Positions 9,520 through 17,782 of a stretch of DNA of 64,000 nt are shown one piece after another. The translations under genes and the position numbers were made by a program. Every line of letters starts with the position of its first letter. Position 1 is the first letter of the stretch. The DNA comes from Paenibacillus sp. FSL H8-0548 (lineage in GTDB: Bacteria > Bacillota > Bacilli > Paenibacillales > Paenibacillaceae). The notes below the pieces were generated by a model that was not told the DNA's origin, searched no databases, and saw only the letters and a program-made list of their open reading frames with translations. Location of the stretch: assembly GCF_038630985.1 (NCBI RefSeq), contig NZ_CP152049.1, positions 2,251,501 to 2,315,500 on the forward strand, written 5' to 3'.

Positions 9520-10875
9520 ATGGTCCAAAACAAGAAATCATTCGCGATCATGCTGGCTGGCGTTGTCATGCTCGTTAGTGTCATGGCCGGTTGTTCAGGC
9601 AGCAACAACGGCGGCAATAATAAGACTGAAGGCAGCGCAAACAGCAATGGAAACAAGCCGGCAGCAACGGAAGAGGCAGCGGCAGAAGCTCCGAAGCTCG
9701 ACGATGGCAATATTACGATTCTTTATCATACCTCGAAAGAACAGTACGACCAGAATAAAGCGGCAAATCCGGCAGCCTTTGATGCCGTCTGGGAAACGGT
9801 CTCGCAGTTTGAGCAAGCTTATGGCGGCAAGGTTAATGTCATCGCCGTGCCATGGGGCGATCAAAAGTCAACGCTGATCTCGATGGTCAATGCAGGCGAC
9901 CAAGTTGACGTCGCGCAGGCCAATGACCAAAACTTCCCGGTCTATCCGCTCAAGAAGATCGTTCAGCCGCTTGACCAGTACATGGATTTGTCTGATCCGT
10001 TCTGGAACTCCTCTGTATCGAAAGCGTTTACGTTCGCAGGGAAACCTTATGCAGCTGGCGTTGGAGCAGCTCCAATCGTCATCTACTACAACAAAACGCT
10101 GTTCGACAACAATGGCGTAAAAACACCTGGCGAGCTATATAGCGAAGGCAATTGGACATGGGATACGTTCCGTTCGACTGCACTTGAGCTTACGCAGGAT
10201 ACAGATGGCGACGGCAAGAGCGACCAGTTCGGCTTCGGCTGGTGGGATGCTGGTTATGCGTTAATGGTAGCTTCAAATGGCGTTACTAATCTGTCCTATA
10301 ACGAAGATGGCTCGATTACGACCAATTACGAGTCGGATAACATGAAAGAAGCGATGCAATTCACGCAGGATGCTCTTCTGAAGGATAAATACATCGATAA
10401 AGACAAAGAAGGCGACTATTTCAACGCGGAATTCAAAAATGGCAAGCTGGCTATGACGGCAGAATACGGCTTCGGCGGCTTCACTGTATTCAAGAGTGAT
10501 TACGAGCTGGATTTCGTACCCGTACCGACAGGTCCCAAAGGAACGAAAGACGTTGGTCCTGGCGGCATGTCCGGCTGGTCGATCCCGACGGTGTCGAAAA
10601 ACCCGCAGGGCGCAGCGGTATTCATCAAAATGATGTCGGAGAACGAGCTTAAAGTGGCTACAGACAACAATGTGAAGCAATTCGGCCAAGAGAAGGTCGA
10701 CCATATGAATGATTTGGGCACTAAAATCCTGTTTGCTCCGATCGGTGTCGAGAAGTATTGGGATGCCAATACGGCTGCGCTAACAGGCATTAAGGATGGT
10801 ACGCCGGTAGGCACGTTTGCGGCTACCGCGAAAGCACTGCTGGAGGAAGGCATTAAGATTACGTTGACGCAATAA
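9520..10875 (+). CDS. Sugar-binding lipoprotein of ABC importer
   Basis: 451 residues from ATG 9520, chosen because AGGGGAGG is 8 bases upstream and it places the lipobox VMAGC at Cys25 as expected; longer in-frame starts at 9409 and 9481 would give an odd N-terminus. A low-complexity Gly/Asn/Ser/Ala/Glu linker follows the cysteine, then a MalE-like fold with ITILYHTS, VIYYNKTLFDNNGV and TWDTFRSTALEL segments and an EF-hand-like stretch DTDGDGKSD near residue 230 that may bind calcium. It is exported, lipid-anchored and feeds the permeases just upstream. The GH32 genes downstream suggest fructans. Confidence 0.93.
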   Translation: MVQNKKSFAIMLAGVVMLVSVMAGCSGSNNGGNNKTEGSANSNGNKPAATEEAAAEAPKLDDGNITILYHTSKEQYDQNKAANPAAFDAVWETVSQFEQAYGGKVNVIAVPWGDQKSTLISMVNAGDQVDVAQANDQNFPVYPLKKIVQPLDQYMDLSDPFWNSSVSKAFTFAGKPYAAGVGAAPIVIYYNKTLFDNNGVKTPGELYSEGNWTWDTFRSTALELTQDTDGDGKSDQFGFGWWDAGYALMVASNGVTNLSYNEDGSITTNYESDNMKEAMQFTQDALLKDKYIDKDKEGDYFNAEFKNGKLAMTAEYGFGGFTVFKSDYELDFVPVPTGPKGTKDVGPGGMSGWSIPTVSKNPQGAAVFIKMMSENELKVATDNNVKQFGQEKVDHMNDLGTKILFAPIGVEKYWDANTAALTGIKDGTPVGTFAATAKALLEEGIKITLTQ

Positions 10876-10891
10876 ATAGCTGGTCATCTAT

Positions 10892-10917
10892 CCGCCGCCA
10901 TGCATGCATGGCGGCGG
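10892..10917 (+). terminator. Perfect 13-bp intercistronic hairpin
   Basis: A perfect inverted repeat, CCGCCGCCATGCA and its complement with no spacer, 16 bases after the binding-protein stop. No T-run follows, so it is more likely a 3' stabiliser or partial attenuator that raises binding-protein mRNA over the downstream GH32 genes than a full terminator. Confidence 0.6.
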
Positions 10918-10953
10918 GTATAGTTATAAACACCTGAAGAGGAGGAGAGGACG

Positions 10954-12528
10954 ATGAATAAAAAGCTATCGAGAACGGTTCGGATGGCTGCGATTGCTCT
11001 TACCGCGGCAGCGCTGGCAGGTGCTTGCAGCAATGGGAACACGCAGAACTCCGCGGAGACGGCGGTTCCAAGCGCATCCGCGACGGCAGAGCTTGCTGCA
11101 ACAGCAGAGCCGGTTAAGCAGGCGGAAGATCGGCTGTTCTGGAAGCCCCCGGAAGGCTGGGTAGGCGATGTGATGCCGTTTAGCGATAACGGACAAATTC
11201 ATTTGTTCTATTTGCAGGATTGGCGAGACGGCGCACCCGGCTTTCATCCCTGGCATCAGGCATCGACAGCTAATCTAACCGAATATGCCTATGAAGGGGA
11301 ATCCATCCCGTTTGGTCAAGAGGCTGATCAAGATCTAGCGCTTGGGACAGGCAGCGTCATTAAAGCCGGCGATACGTACCACGCCTTCTATACCGGACAC
11401 AATTGGAAATTCCCGCAGGAGGGAAAGCCAAAGGAATCGGTTATGCATGCGGTCAGCAAGGATTTGAAAAGCTGGACGAAGGTGCCTGCGGATACGTTCT
11501 ATGCGCCTGATGGGTACGAGAAGGATGATTTCCGCGATCCGTTCCTGCTGTATAACGAGGAGAAAGGCGAATACTGGCTGCTGCTCAGCGCACGCAAGGA
11601 TGGTGCTGGCGTAATTGCTTTGTTTGCTTCCAAGGATCTGAGCAAATGGGAGGTGCGAGAGCCTCTATCTGTCGAGGAATCGTCCTCGCTCTTTATGCTG
11701 GAATGCCCGGACATTTTCCGTATGAATGGAAAGTGGGTACTCGTGTTCTCGGAGTTCAGCGATCAGAAATCAACGCACTACCGCGTGAGCGATTCGCTTG
11801 ATGGGCCTTGGATGAAGCCTGAGAAGGATGTTTTCGACGGCAGAGCCTTCTATGCGGCCAAGACAGGAAGCCTTGGCGACCGCAGGTTTCTGTTCGGCTG
11901 GGTGCCGACGCGCCAGCTTGAGAAGGATTATATGAAGTGGGACTGGGCGGGCAATATGGTTGCCCACGAAATGACCGTAGGCAAGGACGGCTCTCTTGGT
12001 GTAAAGGTTCCGGATGAGATCGACCGATTGGTTGCAACGCCTGCGGCGCTTGGCGAAGCCCGCAAGCTGGGGACTGTAGAAGGCGATGACGGAGCGCGCG
12101 TGCTGGACGGCTCAACAGGCGTCAGCGGCATTATTTTCGATCAAATGCCCCAAACGGCAAAGATTACCGGCAGTGTAAGCTTTGATGAGAACGTAACGTA
12201 TAGCGGCCTTGTGACGGGCGTTGGCGAGGATCCGGAGAAGGCGTACGGCATTCAGCTGGAGCCTGGAAAGGATCGAATTCGTTACGATGCGGCTGGCGGC
12301 GACAATCTGTCCACGCTGGAGCCTGATGTGCAGGTGCCGATTGCATTCGAGTCGAATGTGGAATATCCGTTCACCATTATTGTCGAGAATGACGTTGCCG
12401 TCTTCTATATCGGCGATTCTGCGTTGACGACTCGTATTTATAAAATGCCTGACGGGGCTTGGGGCTGGTATTCAAGAGGCGGGAAGACGACACTCTCGAA
12501 GCTTGCCGTAGCCGTTAGAGCTGACTAG
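10954..12528 (+). CDS. GH32-family lipoprotein (divergent beta-fructosidase)
   Basis: 524 residues behind GAGGAGGAGAGG. Lipobox ALAGAC places Cys25 as the anchor, so this is the extracellular member of the three GH32 proteins. The fold shows the GH32 signatures: the N-terminal aspartate region reads WVGDVMPF (Asp72) instead of the usual WMNDPNG, then FRDP (Asp195) and ECPD (Glu250). A C-terminal beta-sandwich follows from about residue 370. GH32 enzymes hydrolyse beta-fructosides such as levan, inulin or sucrose. The altered first motif could change substrate or reduce activity, so a binding role cannot be excluded. It is in one operon with two further GH32 genes and a kinase. Confidence 0.85.
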   Translation: MNKKLSRTVRMAAIALTAAALAGACSNGNTQNSAETAVPSASATAELAATAEPVKQAEDRLFWKPPEGWVGDVMPFSDNGQIHLFYLQDWRDGAPGFHPWHQASTANLTEYAYEGESIPFGQEADQDLALGTGSVIKAGDTYHAFYTGHNWKFPQEGKPKESVMHAVSKDLKSWTKVPADTFYAPDGYEKDDFRDPFLLYNEEKGEYWLLLSARKDGAGVIALFASKDLSKWEVREPLSVEESSSLFMLECPDIFRMNGKWVLVFSEFSDQKSTHYRVSDSLDGPWMKPEKDVFDGRAFYAAKTGSLGDRRFLFGWVPTRQLEKDYMKWDWAGNMVAHEMTVGKDGSLGVKVPDEIDRLVATPAALGEARKLGTVEGDDGARVLDGSTGVSGIIFDQMPQTAKITGSVSFDENVTYSGLVTGVGEDPEKAYGIQLEPGKDRIRYDAAGGDNLSTLEPDVQVPIAFESNVEYPFTIIVENDVAVFYIGDSALTTRIYKMPDGAWGWYSRGGKTTLSKLAVAVRAD

Positions 12529-12553
12529 AGAGGCATAATCAGGAGGGAAAAAG

Positions 12554-14014
12554 ATGAGCGAGCTGTATAAGGAGCGGTTCCGGCCGCAGTATCATCTGAC
12601 GCCTCCGAGGGGGCCGATGAGCGATCCGAACGGTATGGTCTATTTTGAAGGCGTATACCATCAGTTTTACCAGTTCACCGGACGCTGGGGGCATGCGACG
12701 AGCCAAGATCTTATTCACTGGGAACACCGGCCGCTTGCGCTTGTGTCTGATGAGCTTGGCGACATCTGGTCGGGCTGCTGCGTCGTGGACAGAGCAGATA
12801 CGAGCGGATTGTTCGGCGGCAAAGCGGGGCTGGTTGCTTTATTTACCCATTTTAAAGAAGGCTTGCAGTCGCAGAGCTTGGCTTACAGTGCAGACGGCGG
12901 AGCAAGCTGGACGAAATATGCTGGCAATCCCGTTATTCCCAATCCGGGCATTCGCGACTTCCGCGATCCGAAAGTGCTGTGGCATGAGCCAAGCGGCAAG
13001 TGGATTATGGTGGTGTCCGTGGACAAAAGCGTCCATTTTTATTCGTCGCACAATTTGACAGCATGGCAGTTTGAGAGCGAATTCGGCAAGGCTCAGGGAT
13101 CGCAGGCAGCGGTTTGGGAATGTCCCGACCTCTTCTGTCTGCCGGTTGAAGGCGATGTGTCGCGCCAGAAGTGGGTGCTGCATGTCAGCATTGGCGACAA
13201 CAGGGAAACGGACGGCTCGACCGCGCAATATTTTATCGGTGAATTCGATGGACGCCGCTTCACGAACGACGACGTTACGGGTAAGCAAATTCATTGGACC
13301 GATTACGGTCAGGATTTCTATGCGGGCGTTACTTATTCCGATCTTCCGCCGGAGGGCGGGTGCAGCATTTGGCTGGGGTGGACCTCCAATTGGAAATATC
13401 CGTTCGCTGGGCCGACTGCGCCGTGGAAGGGCGGCATGTCGATTCCCCGCACGCTTTCGCTTCGGGAGGATGCAGGCGGCGTAATCTCGCTGTGCCAAAG
13501 ACCCATTGACGAGCTGAAGCGGCTGAGGACGGAAGCATTTAGAATTGCTTCTGTCGAAGCGGAGGATCAGGTGGTGAAGCTGGATTTCAACAGCGCCTCT
13601 TACGAGCTGATTGCGGATATCGAATGGAAGCATGCTGAGTCGTTTGGACTGCGCATCTTCTGTTCGGCAGACGGTTCAGAGGCAGCGCAGATTGGATATG
13701 ACGCGGTAAACGGAACAGTCTTTGTGGACCGAACGGTTGCGGGCCAGAACGAGTTTATCAATCGGGAGGGCGTTCCGTTTCATTTCGGCAAACGGTTTAC
13801 CGCTCCTTTCAAGATGGAGAATAATCGAATAACGCTGCATGCCTTCGTCGACGAATCGATTATCGAGCTGTTCGTCGGCAATGGGGAGAAGGTTTTTACT
13901 GTATTGGCATATCCGCAGGCTGATAGTCAAGGACTTGAGCTGTTTGCGTGCGGCGGTGCAGCCATATTTAAAAACGTTGAAGTATACAAACTGAAATCCA
14001 TTTGGCACAATTAA
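12554..14014 (+). CDS. Cytoplasmic GH32 beta-fructosidase
   Basis: 486 residues, 25 bases after the previous gene with an AGGAGG site. No signal peptide, so cytoplasmic. Catalytic motifs: MSDPNG (nucleophile Asp24), FRDPK (Asp138) and WECPD (acid/base Glu189), all three canonical residues present. The C-terminal GH32 sandwich ends with ESIIELFVGNG, a typical family segment. It probably cleaves imported fructo-oligosaccharides. It is distinct enough from the next gene to suggest different chain length or linkage preference rather than recent duplication. Confidence 0.93.
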   Translation: MSELYKERFRPQYHLTPPRGPMSDPNGMVYFEGVYHQFYQFTGRWGHATSQDLIHWEHRPLALVSDELGDIWSGCCVVDRADTSGLFGGKAGLVALFTHFKEGLQSQSLAYSADGGASWTKYAGNPVIPNPGIRDFRDPKVLWHEPSGKWIMVVSVDKSVHFYSSHNLTAWQFESEFGKAQGSQAAVWECPDLFCLPVEGDVSRQKWVLHVSIGDNRETDGSTAQYFIGEFDGRRFTNDDVTGKQIHWTDYGQDFYAGVTYSDLPPEGGCSIWLGWTSNWKYPFAGPTAPWKGGMSIPRTLSLREDAGGVISLCQRPIDELKRLRTEAFRIASVEAEDQVVKLDFNSASYELIADIEWKHAESFGLRIFCSADGSEAAQIGYDAVNGTVFVDRTVAGQNEFINREGVPFHFGKRFTAPFKMENNRITLHAFVDESIIELFVGNGEKVFTVLAYPQADSQGLELFACGGAAIFKNVEVYKLKSIWHN

Positions 14015-14042
14015 AAATAGCAAGCAAGAAAAGGTGAGAGGG

Positions 14043-15536
14043 ATGAAACATATGGTAAGCAAGCATGATGGACATCAAGCTTTAATCGCGCAAGCCGAAA
14101 ACGCATGGAGAGAAAATAGCGGCAAGCTGGACACAACGTACCGCCTTCAGTATCATATGATGCCCCCAGCGGGCTGGATGAACGACCCGAACGGGATGAT
14201 TTATTTTGATGGCTATTATCATTTGTTTTATCAGCATGATCCGTATCAAGCTAAGCAGGGACCGATGCACTGGGGACATGCGAGAAGCAAGGATCTTGTC
14301 CACTGGGAGCATCTGCCGGTAGCGCTTGCTCCTTCGGAGGATTATGACAAGGGCGGGGATAAAGGACAGGGCTGCTGGTCCGGAAGTGCTGTGGACAATG
14401 ATGGCGTGTTCACGCTTATCTATACGGGACATGTAGACGGGAAGAAACCGGAAGAGGTGCAATGTCTGGCAACGAGCAACGACGGCGTAACCTTCCACAA
14501 GCATGCTGCGAATCCGATAATTGCAGACTCGCCGGATGCTGAACGCTTCGGATTCCGCGATCCGAAAGTTTGGAAGAACGGCGACAGCTGGTACATGGTC
14601 GTCGGTTATGGCAAGGACGGACTCGGCAAAGCGATTATGTATGTTTCCAAGGATCTGTACAGCTGGGAATATAAAGGCACTGCGGTAGAGAGCGACGGCA
14701 CGATGGGTGATATGTGGGAGTGTCCCGACTTATTCCCATTAGGGGCGGGAGATCAGCATGTCCTGCTTATTTCACCGATGAACATTGCGCCGATCAAAAA
14801 TTTATATGTGGCAGGCAGCTTTGATTATGCGAGCTGTCGCTTCGAGCAGCGGCATGCTGCGCAAATCGACTACGGCTTCGATTTCTATGCGCCGCAGACC
14901 TTGCTCGATGACCGGGGCAGAAGAATTATGATCGCATGGATGAACATATGGGGAGCGACGATGCCGGAGACGGCGCATGGCTGGCTAGGCGGCATGACGC
15001 TGCCGCGTGAGCTGACAATAGCAGAGGATGGCAAGCTTCTGAGTCATCCGGTGCCAGAGCTCGCCGCGCTTCGAGGATCGCATATTGCAGCTGTAGCCGT
15101 TGTTGTAGCTGACCAATCGTATGTATCCATTGACGGTGTTCATGGCGATTCGCTCGAGCTCGAAATCGTGTTTGACCTGACAGCCTCGGATGCATCAGAG
15201 GTTGGCATACGAGTACGCTGCTCGGAGGATGGGACTGCGTTCACGGAGATCGGTTATTCCATTCCTGAGCAGAAGCTGTATACGGATCGTCAATTGAGCG
15301 GCGAGGGAGACGGCGGAATCAGCGAGGCGCCGCTGCAGCTGGCAGCTGGTGGCCGCTTGCGTTTGAGGCTGTTTCTCGACCGTTCATCTGTCGAGCTGTT
15401 TGCAGGAGAAGGACGCATTGCAATGACGAATCGTATTTATCCGAAGCTGCAGGATACGGGAATTTCTTTCTTCGCGCGAGGCGGCGACGCTAGAATCGAA
15501 AGCTTGGATGCTTGGGAGCTGAGCTCGATATGGTAG
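14043..15536 (+). CDS. Cytoplasmic GH32 sucrose/fructan hydrolase
   Basis: 497 residues from ATG 14043; a GTG at 14034 is an alternative, but AAAGGTGAG is better spaced for the ATG. Motifs: GWMNDPNGM (nucleophile Asp48), FRDPK (Asp173), WECPD (Glu226). The fuller WMNDPNG motif and overall layout resemble sucrose-6-phosphate hydrolases and beta-fructofuranosidases of the SacA/ScrB type, but without a PTS gene nearby the substrate is more likely unphosphorylated oligosaccharide. No signal peptide. The stop overlaps the kinase start by 7 bases. Confidence 0.93.
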   Translation: MKHMVSKHDGHQALIAQAENAWRENSGKLDTTYRLQYHMMPPAGWMNDPNGMIYFDGYYHLFYQHDPYQAKQGPMHWGHARSKDLVHWEHLPVALAPSEDYDKGGDKGQGCWSGSAVDNDGVFTLIYTGHVDGKKPEEVQCLATSNDGVTFHKHAANPIIADSPDAERFGFRDPKVWKNGDSWYMVVGYGKDGLGKAIMYVSKDLYSWEYKGTAVESDGTMGDMWECPDLFPLGAGDQHVLLISPMNIAPIKNLYVAGSFDYASCRFEQRHAAQIDYGFDFYAPQTLLDDRGRRIMIAWMNIWGATMPETAHGWLGGMTLPRELTIAEDGKLLSHPVPELAALRGSHIAAVAVVVADQSYVSIDGVHGDSLELEIVFDLTASDASEVGIRVRCSEDGTAFTEIGYSIPEQKLYTDRQLSGEGDGGISEAPLQLAAGGRLRLRLFLDRSSVELFAGEGRIAMTNRIYPKLQDTGISFFARGGDARIESLDAWELSSIW

Positions 15537-16537
15537 CGGATGGTCAAGCTGACAACGAATGCATACGAGATGTTGTAGCGCTCGGAGAGCTGCTTATTGA
15601 TTTTACGCCCCATGGCGTATCCGATCAGGGACAGCCGCTCTTTGAACGCAATCCAGGCGGGGCTCCGGCGAATGTGCTGGCTGCCTTGGCTAAGCTGCAA
15701 TGTCGGACCTCCTTTATTGGCGCGGTTGGCGCGGATGCGTTCGGCTATTATTTGAAAGACGTATTGACGCAGAGCAAGATCGGTACCGAGGGGCTGGTCT
15801 TTACGAAAGAGGCGGGAACAACGCTTGCGTTCGTCCATCTAGCTGCGGATGGCGACCGTTCCTTTTCTTTCTACCGACAGCCGGGTGCCGATTACATGCT
15901 CCGTGAAGAAGATGTAAACCTCGAGCTAATCTGCTCGGCGAGCATTTTTCACTATGGCTCAATTTCGATGACGCATGAGCCCTCACGTACAGCAACATTA
16001 AGCGCGGCTGCTTATGCTAAAAGCCGAGGGCTGCTGATTTCATACGATCCAAACCTGCGCTTGTCGCTATGGGAAAATGATCAGACGGCGAAGGATCGGA
16101 TGAAAGAGGGGCTTGAGTATGCGGACGTAGTGAAGCTCTCGGAGGAGGAGCTGTTGTTCCTGACCGGAACGAGCGAGCTTGAACTGGGAACGAAGCAGCT
16201 GACTGAGCAATATCCATCGATAGGCCTGCTGCTTGTCACGTTAGGTCCAGCCGGAAGCTATTGCCGGGCAGGCGGTATAACCGCTTCGCATGAAGGATAC
16301 CGCGTCGAGGTTCAGGATACGACAGGTGCAGGCGACGCTTTTTTTGCAGGCATTCTATATACATTGCTGGGTAAGCGTGGACATGCTCAGAAGGAGTGGA
16401 CGGTGCAGGAGCTAAGGTCGATGCTGGCCTTCGCCAATGCCATGGGCGCCCTTGCCGCGACCGGCAAAGGCGCGATTCCTTCAATGCCGACGCTTGAGGA
16501 GATCAGAGCTCTAGCGGGTGATGACATAGCTGATTAG
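15530..16537 (+). CDS. PfkB-family sugar kinase, probable fructokinase
   Basis: 335 residues from ATG 15530, inside the end of the GH32 gene (a TTG at 15512 is an alternative). PfkB signatures: NPGGAPANV near residues 41-49 and the C-terminal DTTGAGDAFFAG with catalytic base Asp269. It would phosphorylate fructose released by the three GH32 enzymes to fructose 6-phosphate, so the operon covers capture, import, hydrolysis and entry into glycolysis. The gene ends the operon and is followed by a hairpin terminator. Confidence 0.9.
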   Translation: MVADGQADNECIRDVVALGELLIDFTPHGVSDQGQPLFERNPGGAPANVLAALAKLQCRTSFIGAVGADAFGYYLKDVLTQSKIGTEGLVFTKEAGTTLAFVHLAADGDRSFSFYRQPGADYMLREEDVNLELICSASIFHYGSISMTHEPSRTATLSAAAYAKSRGLLISYDPNLRLSLWENDQTAKDRMKEGLEYADVVKLSEEELLFLTGTSELELGTKQLTEQYPSIGLLLVTLGPAGSYCRAGGITASHEGYRVEVQDTTGAGDAFFAGILYTLLGKRGHAQKEWTVQELRSMLAFANAMGALAATGKGAIPSMPTLEEIRALAGDDIAD

Positions 16538-16552
16538 GTGAGCAGCTGGAAA

Positions 16553-16607
16553 GCAAGATGAGCCGCAATAAGAGCATAGATGCACTTATTGCTCTTCATC
16601 TTGCTTT
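16553..16607 (+). terminator. Terminator of the fructan operon
   Basis: Long hairpin: GCAAGATGA pairs with TCATCTTGC and GCAATAAG with CTTATTGC, ending in TTT, 15 bases after the kinase stop. The stem is long but the T-run short. Confidence 0.7.
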
Positions 16608-16642
16608 AGCGTGCCTCTAATATAGTGAAATGCCGCTTCATT

Positions 16643-16657
16643 AAGAAAGCGCTTACT
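16643..16657. promoter_or_regulatory. LacI/CcpA-like operator, orphan
   Basis: AAGAAAGCGCTTACT resembles the AAGCGCTT core of CcpA and LacI-family operators. It lies downstream of the fructan operon and no gene starts nearby, so it may be a remnant or chance match. It is nearly the same as the perfect palindrome at 62809. Confidence 0.3.
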
Positions 16658-16800
16658 ACTCAGCTGTTTAGAAAAATTTCTAATCGGATTTTGTGAGATA
16701 AGGGTGGGTTTAAAATAATAAGGAGGCTTCATCATGCAATTGCAGCAGTAATCACTTAGGATATGAGTATGATGCAAGGTTATGCGCCAGTGTCACATTC

Positions 16801-17640
16801 ACTCCGAGCACAAGCCCCGCTTCCTCCGCACGCAGGCTATCCTGCACATTTGCAGTAACTTCGCTCTTTTTAGCCTCTCTGAGCTGGCTATCCTGCACCT
16901 ATGCATCAGAATGGACTAATTTCGGCTCAGGAGGCACCTGTTAGGCTGTCTATAGTGCAGCGGTGCAACATAGACAAGCGGGAGCTCGAAAAACAGGGTG
17001 CTATCCTGCAAAAGTGCAGGATAGCACCGTAGTTGGTTAGTTGGAGAGCCCTTTGGAGAACTGTTTGAGAGCCAGTTGGAGGGTTAGTCAAGCATTGTCG
17101 TACGTTCACTCCGAGCACAAGCCCCGCTTCCTCCGCACGCAGGCTATCCTGCACATTTGCAGTAACTTCGCTCTTTTTAGCCTCTCTGAGCTGCCTATCC
17201 TGCACCTATGCATTAGAATGGACTAATTTCGGCTCAAGAGGCACTTGTTATGCTGTCTATAGTGCAGCGGTGCAACATAGACATGTGGAGCTCGAAAAAA
17301 CCAGCCGCTATCCTGCGAAAGTGCAGGATAGCATCGTAGTTGGTTAGTTGGAGAGCCCTTTGGAGAACTGTTGGAGGATTAGTTCTAGAATAGTCGCAAC
17401 TTTAACTCCGAGCACGAACGCCGCTTCCTCCGCACGCAGGCTATCCTGCACATTTGCAGTAACTTCGCTCTTTTTAGCCTCTCTGAGCTGCCTATCCTGC
17501 ACCTATGCATCAGAATGGACTAATTTCGGCTCAAGAGGCACCTGTTAGGCTGTCTATAGTGCAGCGGTGCAACATAGACATGCGGAGCTCAAAAAAACCA
17601 GCCGCTATCCTGCGAAAGTGCAGGATAGCGGCTGGTTGAG
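16801..17640. repeat. Three tandem ~300-bp intergenic repeats full of TGCA-N4-TGCA palindromes
   Basis: Units begin at 16801, 17108 and 17405 (spacing 307 and 297); the third stops after its last hairpin. Each begins with ACTCCGAGCAC and carries four elements of form TGCA-N4-TGCA (CATT, CCTA, GCGG and AAAG as spacers; in units 2 and 3 the last left half is TGCG). The elements sit inside longer inverted repeats such as CTATCCTGC/GCAGGATAG and GTCTAT/ATAGAC. Small ORFs in the array follow the repeat and have no ribosome binding site, so I treat the whole 16608-17782 interval as non-coding. The related dispersed copies at 26231, 42886 and 62596 suggest a common origin or function. Confidence 0.85.
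17596..17637. terminator. 18-bp perfect stem closing the repeat array
   Basis: AACCAGCCGCTATCCTGC pairs fully with its complement around a GAAAGT loop. It extends the 10-bp stem of the other units to 18 bp. No T-run on the plus strand. It lies past the 3' end of the minus-strand cotH-like gene and could help to end that transcript. Confidence 0.5.
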
Positions 17641-17782
17641 TGCTAACCACCCGTCACATCGTAGTGATCATTAGGCAGTCTTCGTCAAAATAAGTAGATG
17701 ATAGGTTGTTTGGAGAAGTGCTGGGTATAGTTATTTTGGAATAAGTCCAATCGTTATGGAGATGGATATTCATTAGACAAGC

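Noticed and set aside
12839..13633. 264-codon minus-strand frame inside a GH32 gene
   Set aside because: Shadow of the GH32 reading frame that carries all catalytic motifs.
17041..17548. Small frames starting MESPLENC in the repeat array
   Set aside because: They repeat with the array period, lack start signals and cover the palindromes; more likely chance frames in repeated DNA.
16801..17640. Tandem repeats considered as a CRISPR array
   Set aside because: Units of about 300 bp with only three copies, no short repeats separated by unique spacers, and no cas genes.
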